Shown in pieces: positions 38,907-46,817 of a stretch of 64,000 bases of DNA. Each line of letters opens with the position of its first letter. Positions within the stretch are counted from its first letter, which is position 1. This DNA is from Methylolobus aquaticus (GTDB lineage: Bacteria > Pseudomonadota > Gammaproteobacteria > Methylococcales > Methylococcaceae). The stretch spans positions 1 to 64,000 of the forward strand of contig SEYW01000009.1 of NCBI GenBank assembly GCA_004168015.1, written 5' to 3'. Under the pieces are notes generated by a model. The model made no database searches. It was not told the origin of the DNA and saw only the letters and a program-made list of their open reading frames with translations. A program made the position numbers and the translations under genes.

Positions 38907-39490
38907 GTGAACCGATATCTGATGCCGAAAGGCGTTGAGCACTAATTGATCGGGATGATCGGGGTACACTCGAACGAGATCGTGAACCGATATCTGATGC
39001 CGAAAGGCGTTGAGCACACCGAAACCCGCACCATCTCCATCCCGGTGTACCGGTGAACCGATATCTGATGCCGAAAGGCGTTGAGCACTTCCACCGCAAC
39101 GCTTACACGCTGGCGTGTGCCGAGTGAGCCGATATCTGATGCCGAGAGGCGTTGAGCACTTCATCAGGCGCTTCATGGGGACCGATCAAAACTCGTGAAC
39201 CGATATCTGATGCCGAAAGGCGTTGAGCACACGCAATTGGTCCAGGCTATGCCCCAGGCCGGTCGTGAACCGATATCTGATGCCGAAAGGCGTTGAGCAC
39301 AATGACTGGACAAAGTTGACCATCGACTGGGTCAGATGAATCGATATCTGATGCCGAAAGGCGTTGAGCACTCACACAATGCAAAAGACGAGAAAACGTT
39401 CCTCTCCGTGAACCGATATCTGATGCCGAAAGGCGTTGAGCACTCGTCGTAATTGACCGGGGAAGGTTCCGCGCTCACTGTGAACCGATA
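38907..39490 (+). CRISPR. CRISPR array, eight full repeats, one truncated, eight spacers
   Basis: The 36-bp repeat starts GTGAACCGATATCTG and ends GGCGTTGAGCAC. Full copies start at 38907, 38982, 39053, 39124, 39195, 39265, 39336 and 39408; the fourth (two changes) and seventh (two changes) are variants. The last unit (39480-39490) keeps only 11 bases. Spacers are 34-39 bp. The repeat folds as ATGCC-GAAA-GGCGT, a GNRA-capped hairpin; cleavage at its 3' base would leave the 8-nt handle UUGAGCAC, so transcription is probably rightward with the cas genes. Confidence 0.96.
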
Positions 39491-39521
39491 CGGGGCGAAG
39501 ATCAGCAACACAAAACAAAAA

Positions 39522-39755
39522 TCAGGTCCGGATCCGGATCAGCGGTGACGGCTCGGGAACGTAGCTTTTATCGTTAAGCTGCGCCCGCATCATTTCGCCG
39601 ATCTTTTCGAGTTCTTTGGCTTGCGTGCGCTCCGCGGCAGCTTCCTCAACTGCCGCCCACTCACCGGGGTCGATCCCCGCTTGGCGCAACGTCTTCGCCA
39701 GCGCTTCCGGATCTCGGCGGGGTTGGGGTGTCGGGGGTTGAATATCTTCTGGCAT
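39522..39755 (-). CDS. Small hypothetical protein of the island
   Basis: A 77-residue hydrophilic protein with a proline-rich N-terminus (PPTPQPRRDP) and a helical, charged middle. The ATG at 39755 follows GTGAGGTGACC, a good ribosome-binding site. It is last in a minus-strand run of five small genes that ends against the CRISPR array. I do not recognise the family. Confidence 0.55.
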   Translation of the reverse strand: MPEDIQPPTPQPRRDPEALAKTLRQAGIDPGEWAAVEEAAAERTQAKELEKIGEMMRAQLNDKSYVPEPSPLIRIRT

Positions 39756-39841
39756 CTGGTCACCTCACTTGCTGGGTACGGGATTGGGGCGCAGCACCGG
39801 GGCGGAAAACCAAAAGGTGGGGGGAAACCGCCCCGAGCGCG

Positions 39842-40300
39842 CTATTCGTTGCTGAGGATGATGGACGGGTCAGCATCCAACCGCCTCGGGATCGTGTCGC
39901 CTTGAGCCTCTAGGGCGCATATGGCGCGTTCTTCTTCCGCTTCCAGGCGGTAGAGTTCCGCTTCCAGCTTCCCGCGGAGGTTGTCCCTCTGACTAGTCGG
40001 CACGCTCCCGGTGGCGTAGGGCCTAGCCAGGCTGTCGAAGACCTCCCGAAGACGATCCGGGAAGGCCAGGGCTAGGAAGCCTAAGACCTCATCGCCAGAA
40101 AGCGCTATCCGCTCCGCATTGGCTAGTTCCACGCCAAGGCTGTTCCGCTCTTGGAACCGCTCGGAAAGCTCGGAAAGCTCGACCTCGATATGTTCGGCAA
40201 GCTCACCGGGGGCCAGCGGCATGAAATCCAATTCACGCAACCGAGCTTTAAGCGCGGCAATCTGTTTTCGGAGTGCGTCTAGTTCGCGGGTGTTTGCCAT
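39842..40300 (-). CDS. Hypothetical coiled-coil protein of the island
   Basis: A 152-residue protein, mostly charged helix: TRELDALRKQIAALKARLREL looks coiled-coil, and the C-terminal part (KLEAELYRLEAEEERAICALEA) again. The ATG at 40300 starts 2 bp after the previous gene's stop, so the two are coupled. No known function; proteins like this are common in phages and satellites. Confidence 0.6.
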   Translation of the reverse strand: MANTRELDALRKQIAALKARLRELDFMPLAPGELAEHIEVELSELSERFQERNSLGVELANAERIALSGDEVLGFLALAFPDRLREVFDSLARPYATGSVPTSQRDNLRGKLEAELYRLEAEEERAICALEAQGDTIPRRLDADPSIILSNE

Positions 40301-40302
40301 GT

Positions 40303-40707
40303 TCAGACTCCCAGCCGGCGGGCGTGCCGATCCACTCGGTGGAACCAAGCCATTTCGCTTAACCGCGCCTTTGCAACTTCCAGGTTCGTTTCAGCCATAG
40401 CGGTTTGATCCAAGACCCTTTCGAGTTGCGTTACAAGATCACCAATCGAAACAAGTCCGCGACGCCGTACTTCCTTGATGAAATTCCGGGGATCGCGGTA
40501 AAGGTCTTTCAGGAAATCCGAGTATGGTTCCAACCGCTGCCTAGATCCTTCCGGTTCAATCCGCATGCGGCACCGGGAAATAGATTCCTGAATGAAAACT
40601 TGGTCTTTCCGAAGATCCGCAAGCCGCGCTTCCGCCGCTTCGACAGCGGTGGAAAGGGCGGCGTGACGGTTCCGGAACCGGTAGAGCTTCTGGGTATCGA
40701 TGTTCAT
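40303..40707 (-). CDS. Hypothetical charged helical protein of the island
   Basis: A 134-residue protein starting MNIDTQKLYRFRNRHAALS, rich in Arg, Glu and Ala, with two long predicted helices. It lies in the five-gene minus-strand run, with the next gene only 2 bp away. I do not recognise it. The longer upstream start (40734) overlaps the preceding gene and seems less likely. Confidence 0.6.
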   Translation of the reverse strand: MNIDTQKLYRFRNRHAALSTAVEAAEARLADLRKDQVFIQESISRCRMRIEPEGSRQRLEPYSDFLKDLYRDPRNFIKEVRRRGLVSIGDLVTQLERVLDQTAMAETNLEVAKARLSEMAWFHRVDRHARRLGV

Positions 40708-40730
40708 GGGACACAGGGTAGGCCCGAGTT

Positions 40731-41174
40731 TCAACTATTTGAACGCTCCCCATTTCGAGCCCGATAGATGATGCCCGCGAGCGTCGATAATGTCACCGGT
40801 GGAGCCCCGCCGGAAGCCTCATAGGCGCGGCGTATCGCGGCCAAATAGGGGGTTGCAGGGGTCTGCGAAGCGCGCCTCTGCCGCTTCAGGTCCTCGGCAA
40901 TCTCCTTAGCGAGACTGTGCGGCGTACGCTCCCTCTCCGGGTCCAAGCATTCGGCAGCTTCGCAGATCGCCCTATGCGTCTTTCGCGTTTTCACGGCGTC
41001 AGGCAAGCCCCGCGGAAGCTGGTTAATCCCTAGCGCCTTGATCAGCGAAGTCTCACCGGAAAGGTGACTCCGGAATCCCTCCGAAAGCCAACGCAACGCG
41101 GCAATGCTCGGGTTTTCCTCGGCGATTTCCTCGGCAAACCGAATAAGCCGCTCGGAGTGCGGCGCTTTAAGCAT
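40731..41174 (-). CDS. Hypothetical protein of the island
   Basis: A 147-residue protein starting MLKAPHSERLIRFAEEIAEENPS. Mainly helical and charged; TRKTHRAICEAAECL and LAAIRRAYEASGGAPP are its most distinctive stretches. It overlaps the end of the gene before it by 8 bp. No family recognised; it has the size and base use of accessory phage genes. Confidence 0.6.
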   Translation of the reverse strand: MLKAPHSERLIRFAEEIAEENPSIAALRWLSEGFRSHLSGETSLIKALGINQLPRGLPDAVKTRKTHRAICEAAECLDPERERTPHSLAKEIAEDLKRQRRASQTPATPYLAAIRRAYEASGGAPPVTLSTLAGIIYRARNGERSNS

Positions 41175-41598
41175 TGTAGTCTCTCGCCCATGACGGTGGT
41201 TCGAAATCAATCTCCCCGGGCTTTCGTCCTAAGAAAGCCTCGATTTCGTCACAGAAAAATTTCCATAACGCCTCCATCGCGTCGGACGTGCATTCGTCAC
41301 TCAGCTTCAATCCGATTGTCATAAAATTGCCGACTTGTTGCGAAAACGAGCCTTCGAAGAGTCTTGGAATAAGAACATTAACTAGAGTGTGCTCCAGGAA
41401 CTCGATCTTCGCTCGATTCTCGGCGGAGTTCTCGCCACCAGTGAGGATTGCCCGCAATGCCGGAGCCCGCGGATAGAGAATTTTCCGGCCATCCTTTTTA
41501 ACCGGTTTGACGTTCGCCGCTTCCAAACGTAACCGAACAGTTCTTGCGCAATGACCGGTATCCGTAACCAACTCTTCTAAACAACTGAAATCGTTCAT
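41167..41598 (-). CDS. Hypothetical DNA-binding-like protein of the island
   Basis: A 143-residue protein that heads the minus-strand run; ATG 41598 follows GAGGTTCTCATT. The N-terminal 50 residues (CLEELVTDTGHCARTVRLRL then NVKPVKKDGRKILYP) look like a small winged-helix or terminase-small-subunit-like DNA-recognition module. The rest is helical. If it is a terminase small-subunit relative, it would fit packaging by a helper phage, but this is weak. Confidence 0.55.
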   Translation of the reverse strand: MNDFSCLEELVTDTGHCARTVRLRLEAANVKPVKKDGRKILYPRAPALRAILTGGENSAENRAKIEFLEHTLVNVLIPRLFEGSFSQQVGNFMTIGLKLSDECTSDAMEALWKFFCDEIEAFLGRKPGEIDFEPPSWARDYNA

Positions 41599-41758
41599 AA
41601 TGAGAACCTCATACAAATTAGGAATTTTTGCGAAAAGCGCGAGGTTCCAAACCCCGCTCCGGAAAAACCCGGTGGAAGGACCCGACTTATTATCACCGGG
41701 GGTATTTTGTCGGTTGTGTTGCGCGCCATGCCGTGACATTTACCAACAAAAATAGATG

Positions 41759-41787
41759 TTTACATGGTCGCGAGCCTGCGCTAATCT
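41759..41787 (+). promoter_or_regulatory. Sigma70-like promoter for the gene at 41828
   Basis: TTTACA (41759-41764) and TAATCT (41782-41787) are separated by exactly 17 bp and stand 40 bp before the ATG at 41828. Confidence 0.65.
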
Positions 41788-41827
41788 GGAAATCACCCAG
41801 TTCACTGACCAACGGAGCATGTAAGCG

Positions 41828-42133
41828 ATGACTATGAAATTCACCATTGAATTTGAATCGGTCGAAGACCTCGTTTGTAAATTGGAAAAAGCGGCAAAGC
41901 AATTTCGCGAAATCGACTCTTCTGCGGAAGACGGACGCGCCGAAATTGACGGAGACGAATTTCCGGAATTGCGCCGCTTGTTCTACCGAATGACAAAGAA
42001 AGTCGGCCATACCAATTTGCTCCAAAATCTGAATGATCTCCTTCCATCCGAATATCAGCTTTGCTATGTGACTCGCACCCCGTGGAGTCGGGTCATGAAG
42101 CGCAGCTACGTTGCCAATCAGCGACCCGCGTAA
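41828..42133 (+). CDS. Small hypothetical protein of the island
   Basis: A 101-residue acidic protein starting MTMKFTIEFESVEDLVCKLEK. It is the only plus-strand gene in the replication half of the island, with its own promoter at 41759-41787 and GGAGCATGTAAGCG before the ATG. The second Met (41834) is a possible start. No known family. Confidence 0.6.
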   Translation: MTMKFTIEFESVEDLVCKLEKAAKQFREIDSSAEDGRAEIDGDEFPELRRLFYRMTKKVGHTNLLQNLNDLLPSEYQLCYVTRTPWSRVMKRSYVANQRPA

Positions 42134-42330
42134 TTCCGGAATTGCAATTTCGGAATTTCGGAATTTCGGAATTGCCAATTCTTCACCGGGGGGCATAGGG
42201 GACCAAAGAAGCTCACACTTCCCGACGTCTTTTTTATGGTCTTCTTTGTATATATATGGTCTTCTTTGGGTGTGTTGGTCCTCTTTGACGAAGAAGACCA
42301 AGTTGACGAAGAAGACCAAGAAGACCAAGA
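42130..42330. repeat. Repeat-rich intergenic region, candidate replication origin
   Basis: Contains a 12-bp palindrome AATTCCGGAATT (42132-42143), three tandem AATTTCGG units (42146-42169), two ATGGTCTTCTTTG copies 20 bp apart around an AT run TATATATAT (42236-42268), and inverted copies GAAGAAGACCAA (42290-42325). It sits between convergent genes, just downstream of the replication protein gene. Origin function is a guess; a two-way terminator is the alternative. Confidence 0.45.
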
Positions 42331-42382
42331 AAAAGGAGTAGGGGCTAGTGGTCTCCTTTGAGCAAGTACCCCTCGGTGAAAA

Positions 42383-44494
42383 TTAGCCAATTCCCGCGCC
42401 CTCAATTCCGAAGTCCGCCGCCGCGGCATCCGGGGAGCCCTCTTCCGGTAGCCTCCAAACCCAGCCAGACTTCTTCCCAAAGCCTTCTTTATTTACGAGT
42501 ACGCCAAGCGCCTCTTTTGCTCGTTTGATCGTGGACCAAGCATAGCCTTCCCGTTCGGCTAACTTTCTTAATTCTCGCGAGGGGATCGGCTCATCCTTCA
42601 GAACGCTTTTTAGGAATTCTTCCGCCTCTTCTTTCGCGGATCGGCTTCCGGAATCCTCTGCTTCCGCTTGTGCCAAAATCTCTTGCGCGGTGCCCTCAAT
42701 TGCCGCGCCCCAAACGACAGCGGTTGCGGTAATTCCCGGATGTTTCGGAAGCGCTTTTTCTTCGATGTCGTAGCGAATCCCGCCATCGTCCTTTCCCATG
42801 TTGTTCTTGCCGCGCATGATTGCGCGCCCGCCCCCTTCCTCTTTTGGCATTCGCACCACATGAAAGACGAGCCGGGAACAGGCAACGAATGCTTGGGAAC
42901 CAATCACCCGCTCATTCGGACTCTTGCCCGCGGTACCTTTCGCCAAATGACTAATACCAAAAATTGCGATTCCGGTCCTTTGCCCTAAATCGACCAGCGG
43001 TTGAAGTCCTCTTCGAACTTCAGAGTTTTTATGCGAATCACCCGCGACCGCACTAACGATAGGATCAACAATCAGCAAGGCTACATCGGTAATTTCGGAC
43101 AATTTCGATTCAAGCAAAGCGCAATCGGTGGCAGGATCAAAAGGACGGGATTCGCCTTTTTCGATAACGCCGCTCAAGAAATGCACCTTTTTTGAATCGG
43201 CGCCGGAAGCAATTAACCGCGGAACCAGAGTGTCTTTAATGTCGTCTTCACCGGACCAAATTAGGACCGTGCCTTTAGGCGCCTTCGTTCCATCCGGCCA
43301 GCAGCCGCCAGAAGAAACAATTGCCGCCAACGAAAGGGCAAGAGTGGTCTTGCCACAACCGGGAACGCCTGCGGCGATATGAAGTTTCCCAGCGGCTAAC
43401 CAATCGCGCCAAATCCAATTGATCTTTTCTGGTACCACGTCCGCTGCACACATTAGGGTTACGCCTCTTTTGCCTCGGGGGAGCACCCCGGTGAAATCAT
43501 CGTTTTCCGCGACTACGTCGAAGTGCGCTTGCGGGGATTCCCGCGAATAGGCAGGCCACGCGCAATACTTCCACAACCACTCCACATCGGGCCGCTTCTC
43601 GGTGCCGACTAGGGCAGACGAACCGTGGCAATCGAGCAATGTCGCATAGACCTCCTCGGCGGACAGGCCCGCTTTCGCAAGCTCGATAGCGGCAAGATAG
43701 GCAGCGCAGGAACCGTCCTCGCACTTCCCTTCCGCTAGGAACAGCCGGGAAGCTTCGGACAACCCCAAAGCGCCAATGTCTGCCGCCAGGGGCAGGAACT
43801 CCTCGGGGGGAGCCGGGGGAATCTCACCATGGGGCTTTGAGGAGCCTTCTTGTGGGCCCTTTCCATGCCAGCGATCACGCCAACCCTCTAGGAACGCTCG
43901 TGAGGGGCTTGCCAGCGTCGGGGAGAAGCCTTTTAGGTCATCTAGGGCGTCCCCGGTGAGCGTCACATAGCGATGCCCGTCTGATCGGTACATGTCTCGC
44001 TCCCGGTTTCTGGAACAGGCCACGCCCCCCTCCGGTGGAGTGCGATAAAGGACCCGGATGCCGTCACCGGAAGGAGAACGCTCCGCGTAGCTTTTTGCCC
44101 CTCGAATGAACTCCAACACATCGGGATCGATTTTTCCGTCTTTGATGCAATGGTCGAAATCAATCGCCGAAATGCCGGTTTCGAGGGTCAAGACCAAACC
44201 AACCCCGTCCATGTTTAAGCGGTCCTTTGCTTCAAGCGCTTCGGCGAACGAAACGAAATCCTTTTTTTCTTCCTTAATGGAAATCTGTTTGCCGGTTTTC
44301 GGGTTGTGCGGGGGCTTCGTGAATTTCTTCTTTTCGGCGTCCCATTTCTTTTTCCAGACGATAAAGGCACGCGCTTTTAAGTTCCGAACCTCGTCAGGCA
44401 ATTTTGCGTAAGTCGCGGAAATGTCAGCTTTCACCGGTGGTTGCTGCCCCTTCGGCGAAGCTCGTTGTTTCCGTGTTGCGGCGGTCATTTGCAT
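42383..44494 (-). CDS. Primase-like/AAA helicase replication protein of the island
   Basis: A 703-residue protein. The N-terminal part (about 40-210) contains AIDFDHCIKDGKIDPDVLEF and SYAERSPSGDGIRVLYR, as in phage/plasmid primase-polymerase-like modules. The centre (about 355-560) is a RepA/DnaB-like ATPase with Walker A GVPGCGKTT and Walker B LLIVDPIVS. The C-terminus has a small winged-helix-like region (SRELRKLAEREGYAWSTIKRAKE). Such fusions replicate P4-like satellites and some plasmids. Base composition is less GC-rich than the host genes, which suggests transfer. Confidence 0.78.
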   Translation of the reverse strand: MQMTAATRKQRASPKGQQPPVKADISATYAKLPDEVRNLKARAFIVWKKKWDAEKKKFTKPPHNPKTGKQISIKEEKKDFVSFAEALEAKDRLNMDGVGLVLTLETGISAIDFDHCIKDGKIDPDVLEFIRGAKSYAERSPSGDGIRVLYRTPPEGGVACSRNRERDMYRSDGHRYVTLTGDALDDLKGFSPTLASPSRAFLEGWRDRWHGKGPQEGSSKPHGEIPPAPPEEFLPLAADIGALGLSEASRLFLAEGKCEDGSCAAYLAAIELAKAGLSAEEVYATLLDCHGSSALVGTEKRPDVEWLWKYCAWPAYSRESPQAHFDVVAENDDFTGVLPRGKRGVTLMCAADVVPEKINWIWRDWLAAGKLHIAAGVPGCGKTTLALSLAAIVSSGGCWPDGTKAPKGTVLIWSGEDDIKDTLVPRLIASGADSKKVHFLSGVIEKGESRPFDPATDCALLESKLSEITDVALLIVDPIVSAVAGDSHKNSEVRRGLQPLVDLGQRTGIAIFGISHLAKGTAGKSPNERVIGSQAFVACSRLVFHVVRMPKEEGGGRAIMRGKNNMGKDDGGIRYDIEEKALPKHPGITATAVVWGAAIEGTAQEILAQAEAEDSGSRSAKEEAEEFLKSVLKDEPIPSRELRKLAEREGYAWSTIKRAKEALGVLVNKEGFGKKSGWVWRLPEEGSPDAAAADFGIEGAGIG

Positions 44495-44552
44495 AAATCG
44501 AAATGCGTTAAATTTGAATTCCCTCGGTGTAAAAACCGGGATTCCGTTTTAA

Positions 44553-44765
44553 TCATTTCACGGTGTCTAAGCCGCGTGACCAGATTCGTAAATCACTAAC
44601 GCGCCAACCGATGGCGCGGTTAGAAACGCGTCTTGGTTTTGGGAATTTTCCATCTGCCACGCGCCGATAAATCACTGCGCGTGACAATCCGGTGTATTCG
44701 CAGACTTGGTCTAGACGCAGAATTGCGCCGTCATCAAGAAGGGTAGAGTTGCTTTCATGTTTCAT
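44553..44765 (-). CDS. AlpA-family regulator / excisionase
   Basis: A small MerR-like helix-turn-helix protein of about 70 residues: LRLDQVCEYTGLSRAVIYRRVADGKFPKPRRV and IGWRVSDLRIW are the AlpA signature. AlpA proteins act as excisionase or activators of integrase in satellites and islands. Possible starts are ATG 44765 and 44771. It lies next to the replication gene and opposite paired palindromic operators. Confidence 0.85.
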   Translation of the reverse strand: MKHESNSTLLDDGAILRLDQVCEYTGLSRAVIYRRVADGKFPKPRRVSNRAIGWRVSDLRIWSRGLDTVK

Positions 44766-44846
44766 GGTCATATAGGGTATTGTTGATAAGTCAGGATCAA
44801 GGATAGACACACAACAATACGTATTGCAACTCTTTTGAGACGCTAA

Positions 44847-44879
44847 GACATAATGTCCCAGATACTAGGACAAATTGTC
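44847..44879. promoter_or_regulatory. Paired palindromic operators
   Basis: Two perfect 11-bp palindromes, GACATAATGTC (44847-44857) and GACAAATTGTC (44869-44879), are 22 bp apart centre to centre, two DNA turns. They lie upstream of the AlpA gene. The spacing fits cooperative dimers of a phage-type repressor, though no repressor gene is seen in the island. Confidence 0.65.
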
Positions 44880-45066
44880 TTATGTCCCGCCTTGCTGGCG
44901 AGGTTATAAAGTATTGACTGGCAAAGGGAATCCGCCAAGAAGGCGAGGGGGAGCCGGGACACGCCGCGAGTTGCGGCGTCGGGCAAGCGGTGTCGGGGAG
45001 GGGCGGGAGCGGGGGAGCCGGTGCCTAGCGATTAGGCACCGGGGGGTATGGGGTCGGACGTACCGC
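44880..45066. other. Gap between operators and integrase, with hairpins
   Basis: GC-rich stretch with CGCCGC/GCGGCG and a perfect 10-bp stem CCGGTGCCTA/TAGGCACCGG (about 45017-45042). The second could end integrase transcription, although it has no T-run. No gene seen. Confidence 0.45.
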
Positions 45067-45438
45067 TTAGAACATTTTCACGGAGTCTAGCTTGGCCCGT
45101 GTAAGGTCATGTCGCAGTTTCCCATAATGTTTATCGATCATTGCGGTAGACGTTCCGGCCAATTGTGCGACTAGGTGCGAATCCATCCCGTGAGCGATCA
45201 TTTCGGAAATTGCGGCGTGCCGAATATGATAGAGAACAATTTCCGAAGGGAGCTTTGCCGCTTTTACTGCGTTTTTGAATTGTTTTTTCCATGCGTCTTT
45301 ATTCCACGCGGAACCATCGGAGCGGCAGAGAAGGGGAGCCGCACCGATTTTGTTTTTTGCTTGTCGGGTAAAAAACTTCACCGCGTTGGATGAAAGCGTG
45401 ACAATGCGTCGCCCGGTTTTTCCCTCAAGCGTCAACGC

Positions 45439-46817
45439 CAATGCCGTTAAGTTAAGGGGTTGTGATAAAATGCCCGTGTAACTCATTGAAAACGCAGGAT
45501 AAACTTATGATCGGTTCTTAGCAAGGTCCATGCCGCAATCCTCGCCGACCTCGCTCGGTTGCTCCGCGACCCCGCCTTCATCGCCGCCCATCGTACCGAC
45601 GACCGGGCCTTCACCCGCCAACGCATTCTCACCTTTCCGGTCCTCGTCAGCTTTCTGCTCTGCGCCTTCAAAGGCGGGCTGCAGACGCTGCTGGATGAAC
45701 TCTTCGCCACACTCGATGCCGCAGGCGTGCGCGCCGTGACCAAGAGTGCACTGTCGCAAGCCCGACAGAAACTGAAGGCCACCGTCTTCGAGGCGCTGAA
45801 CGAGCGGCTGCTGTGCTCGTTGGCCGCCTTGCAACCCGAACTCCGCTGGCAGGGCCTGCGCCTCGTCGCCACCGATTCGACCACCCTGCGCCTGCCAAAC
45901 TGGCAGGAAAATCAGGAGGAATTCGGTGCCCAGTACGACACCGCCGGACAGCCTTACGTCCTGGCGCGCGCCTTGGGGCTGTACGCCACCGATGCCCGAC
46001 TCATGCTCAAGGCCACCCTGGCGCCTTACCTGACCGGGGAACGGGCGTTGTTGGCCACGCTGCTCCCGCACCTGGACAGCGACGATCTGCTCCTCATGGA
46101 CCGTGGCTTTCCCGCCGTCTGGTTGTTCACCTTGTTACAACAACGCGGTCTCCCGTTCCTGGCCCGTCTCGACGGCACCCAATGGCCGTGTGTCGCGGAC
46201 TTCCTCCGCTCCGGTCAAGACGATACCGTTGTAACGCGCCGCGTTGGTGCCGAAGCCCGGGAACAAGCCGCGGCGGCCGGCCAAACCCTGACCGACAAAA
46301 CCCTGACTTTCCGCTTGCTCAAGGTGGTCCTGCCCAATGGCACCGTCGAAGTCCTCGCCACCTCACTGACCGACGCCGAGACCTATCCGGCCGCCGCCTT
46401 CGCTGACCTCTATCACGCCCGCTGGACCATCGAGGAAGCCTTCAAACTGCTCAAACACCGCCTGTACCTGGAACAGTTCACCGGTGAGTTGCCCGAAAGC
46501 ATCCGCCAGGACTTCCACGCCAAGGTCTTCACCGCCAATCTCGCCCAAGCCTTGGCCCGCGCCACCCACGAAGCCTTGCCCGCGGACAAGGCCCAACGCT
46601 ACCGCCCCAATCTCACGCACCTCCTGCAGTCCCTGAAGCCCCGGCTGTTCGCCTGGCTCATCCAGTGCGTCTCGCCGGAACAGGTCCTGACCCTACTGGA
46701 ACTGGCCGGAAATACCTTGGAACTCCGCCGACCCGGTCGCTCCGCACCCAGACCGCTGTATCGGCTCAACCCACGACCTCGGCGGCAGTACAGGTAGCCA
46801 CTAACTTAACGGCATTG
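45439..46817 (+). mobile_element. IS4-family insertion sequence
   Basis: 1379 bp with terminal inverted repeats: 16 identical bases, CAATGCCGTTAAGTTA, at both ends. It is flanked by the direct repeat GCGTCAACGC (45429-45438 and 46818-46827), a 10-bp duplication within the IS4-family range. The single transposase gene fills most of it. It has inserted in the integrase gene. Confidence 0.93.
45559..46797 (+). CDS. IS4-family transposase
   Basis: DDE transposase of at least 412 residues. The catalytic Asp of ATDSTTLRLP, the Asp of LLLMDRGFP, and the IS4 signature Y-x2-R-x3-E-x6-K (YHARWTIEEAFKLLK) are intact. The start is doubtful: TTG 45559 is the first standard start in frame, yet protein-like sequence (VLSKVHAAILADLARLL) extends up to a TGA at 45508, suggesting a non-standard start or a small 5' lesion. 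Confidence 0.88.
   Translation: MLRDPAFIAAHRTDDRAFTRQRILTFPVLVSFLLCAFKGGLQTLLDELFATLDAAGVRAVTKSALSQARQKLKATVFEALNERLLCSLAALQPELRWQGLRLVATDSTTLRLPNWQENQEEFGAQYDTAGQPYVLARALGLYATDARLMLKATLAPYLTGERALLATLLPHLDSDDLLLMDRGFPAVWLFTLLQQRGLPFLARLDGTQWPCVADFLRSGQDDTVVTRRVGAEAREQAAAAGQTLTDKTLTFRLLKVVLPNGTVEVLATSLTDAETYPAAAFADLYHARWTIEEAFKLLKHRLYLEQFTGELPESIRQDFHAKVFTANLAQALARATHEALPADKAQRYRPNLTHLLQSLKPRLFAWLIQCVSPEQVLTLLELAGNTLELRRPGRSAPRPLYRLNPRPRRQYR

Noticed and set aside
38653..39371. Minus-strand frames with repeated LNAFRHQI-like peptides
   Set aside because: They are translations of the CRISPR repeats, not proteins.
42111..42341. Small Lys/Thr-rich frame in the repeat region
   Set aside because: The sequence is the translation of short DNA repeats (KKTKKTK) and overlaps the candidate origin; not a credible protein.
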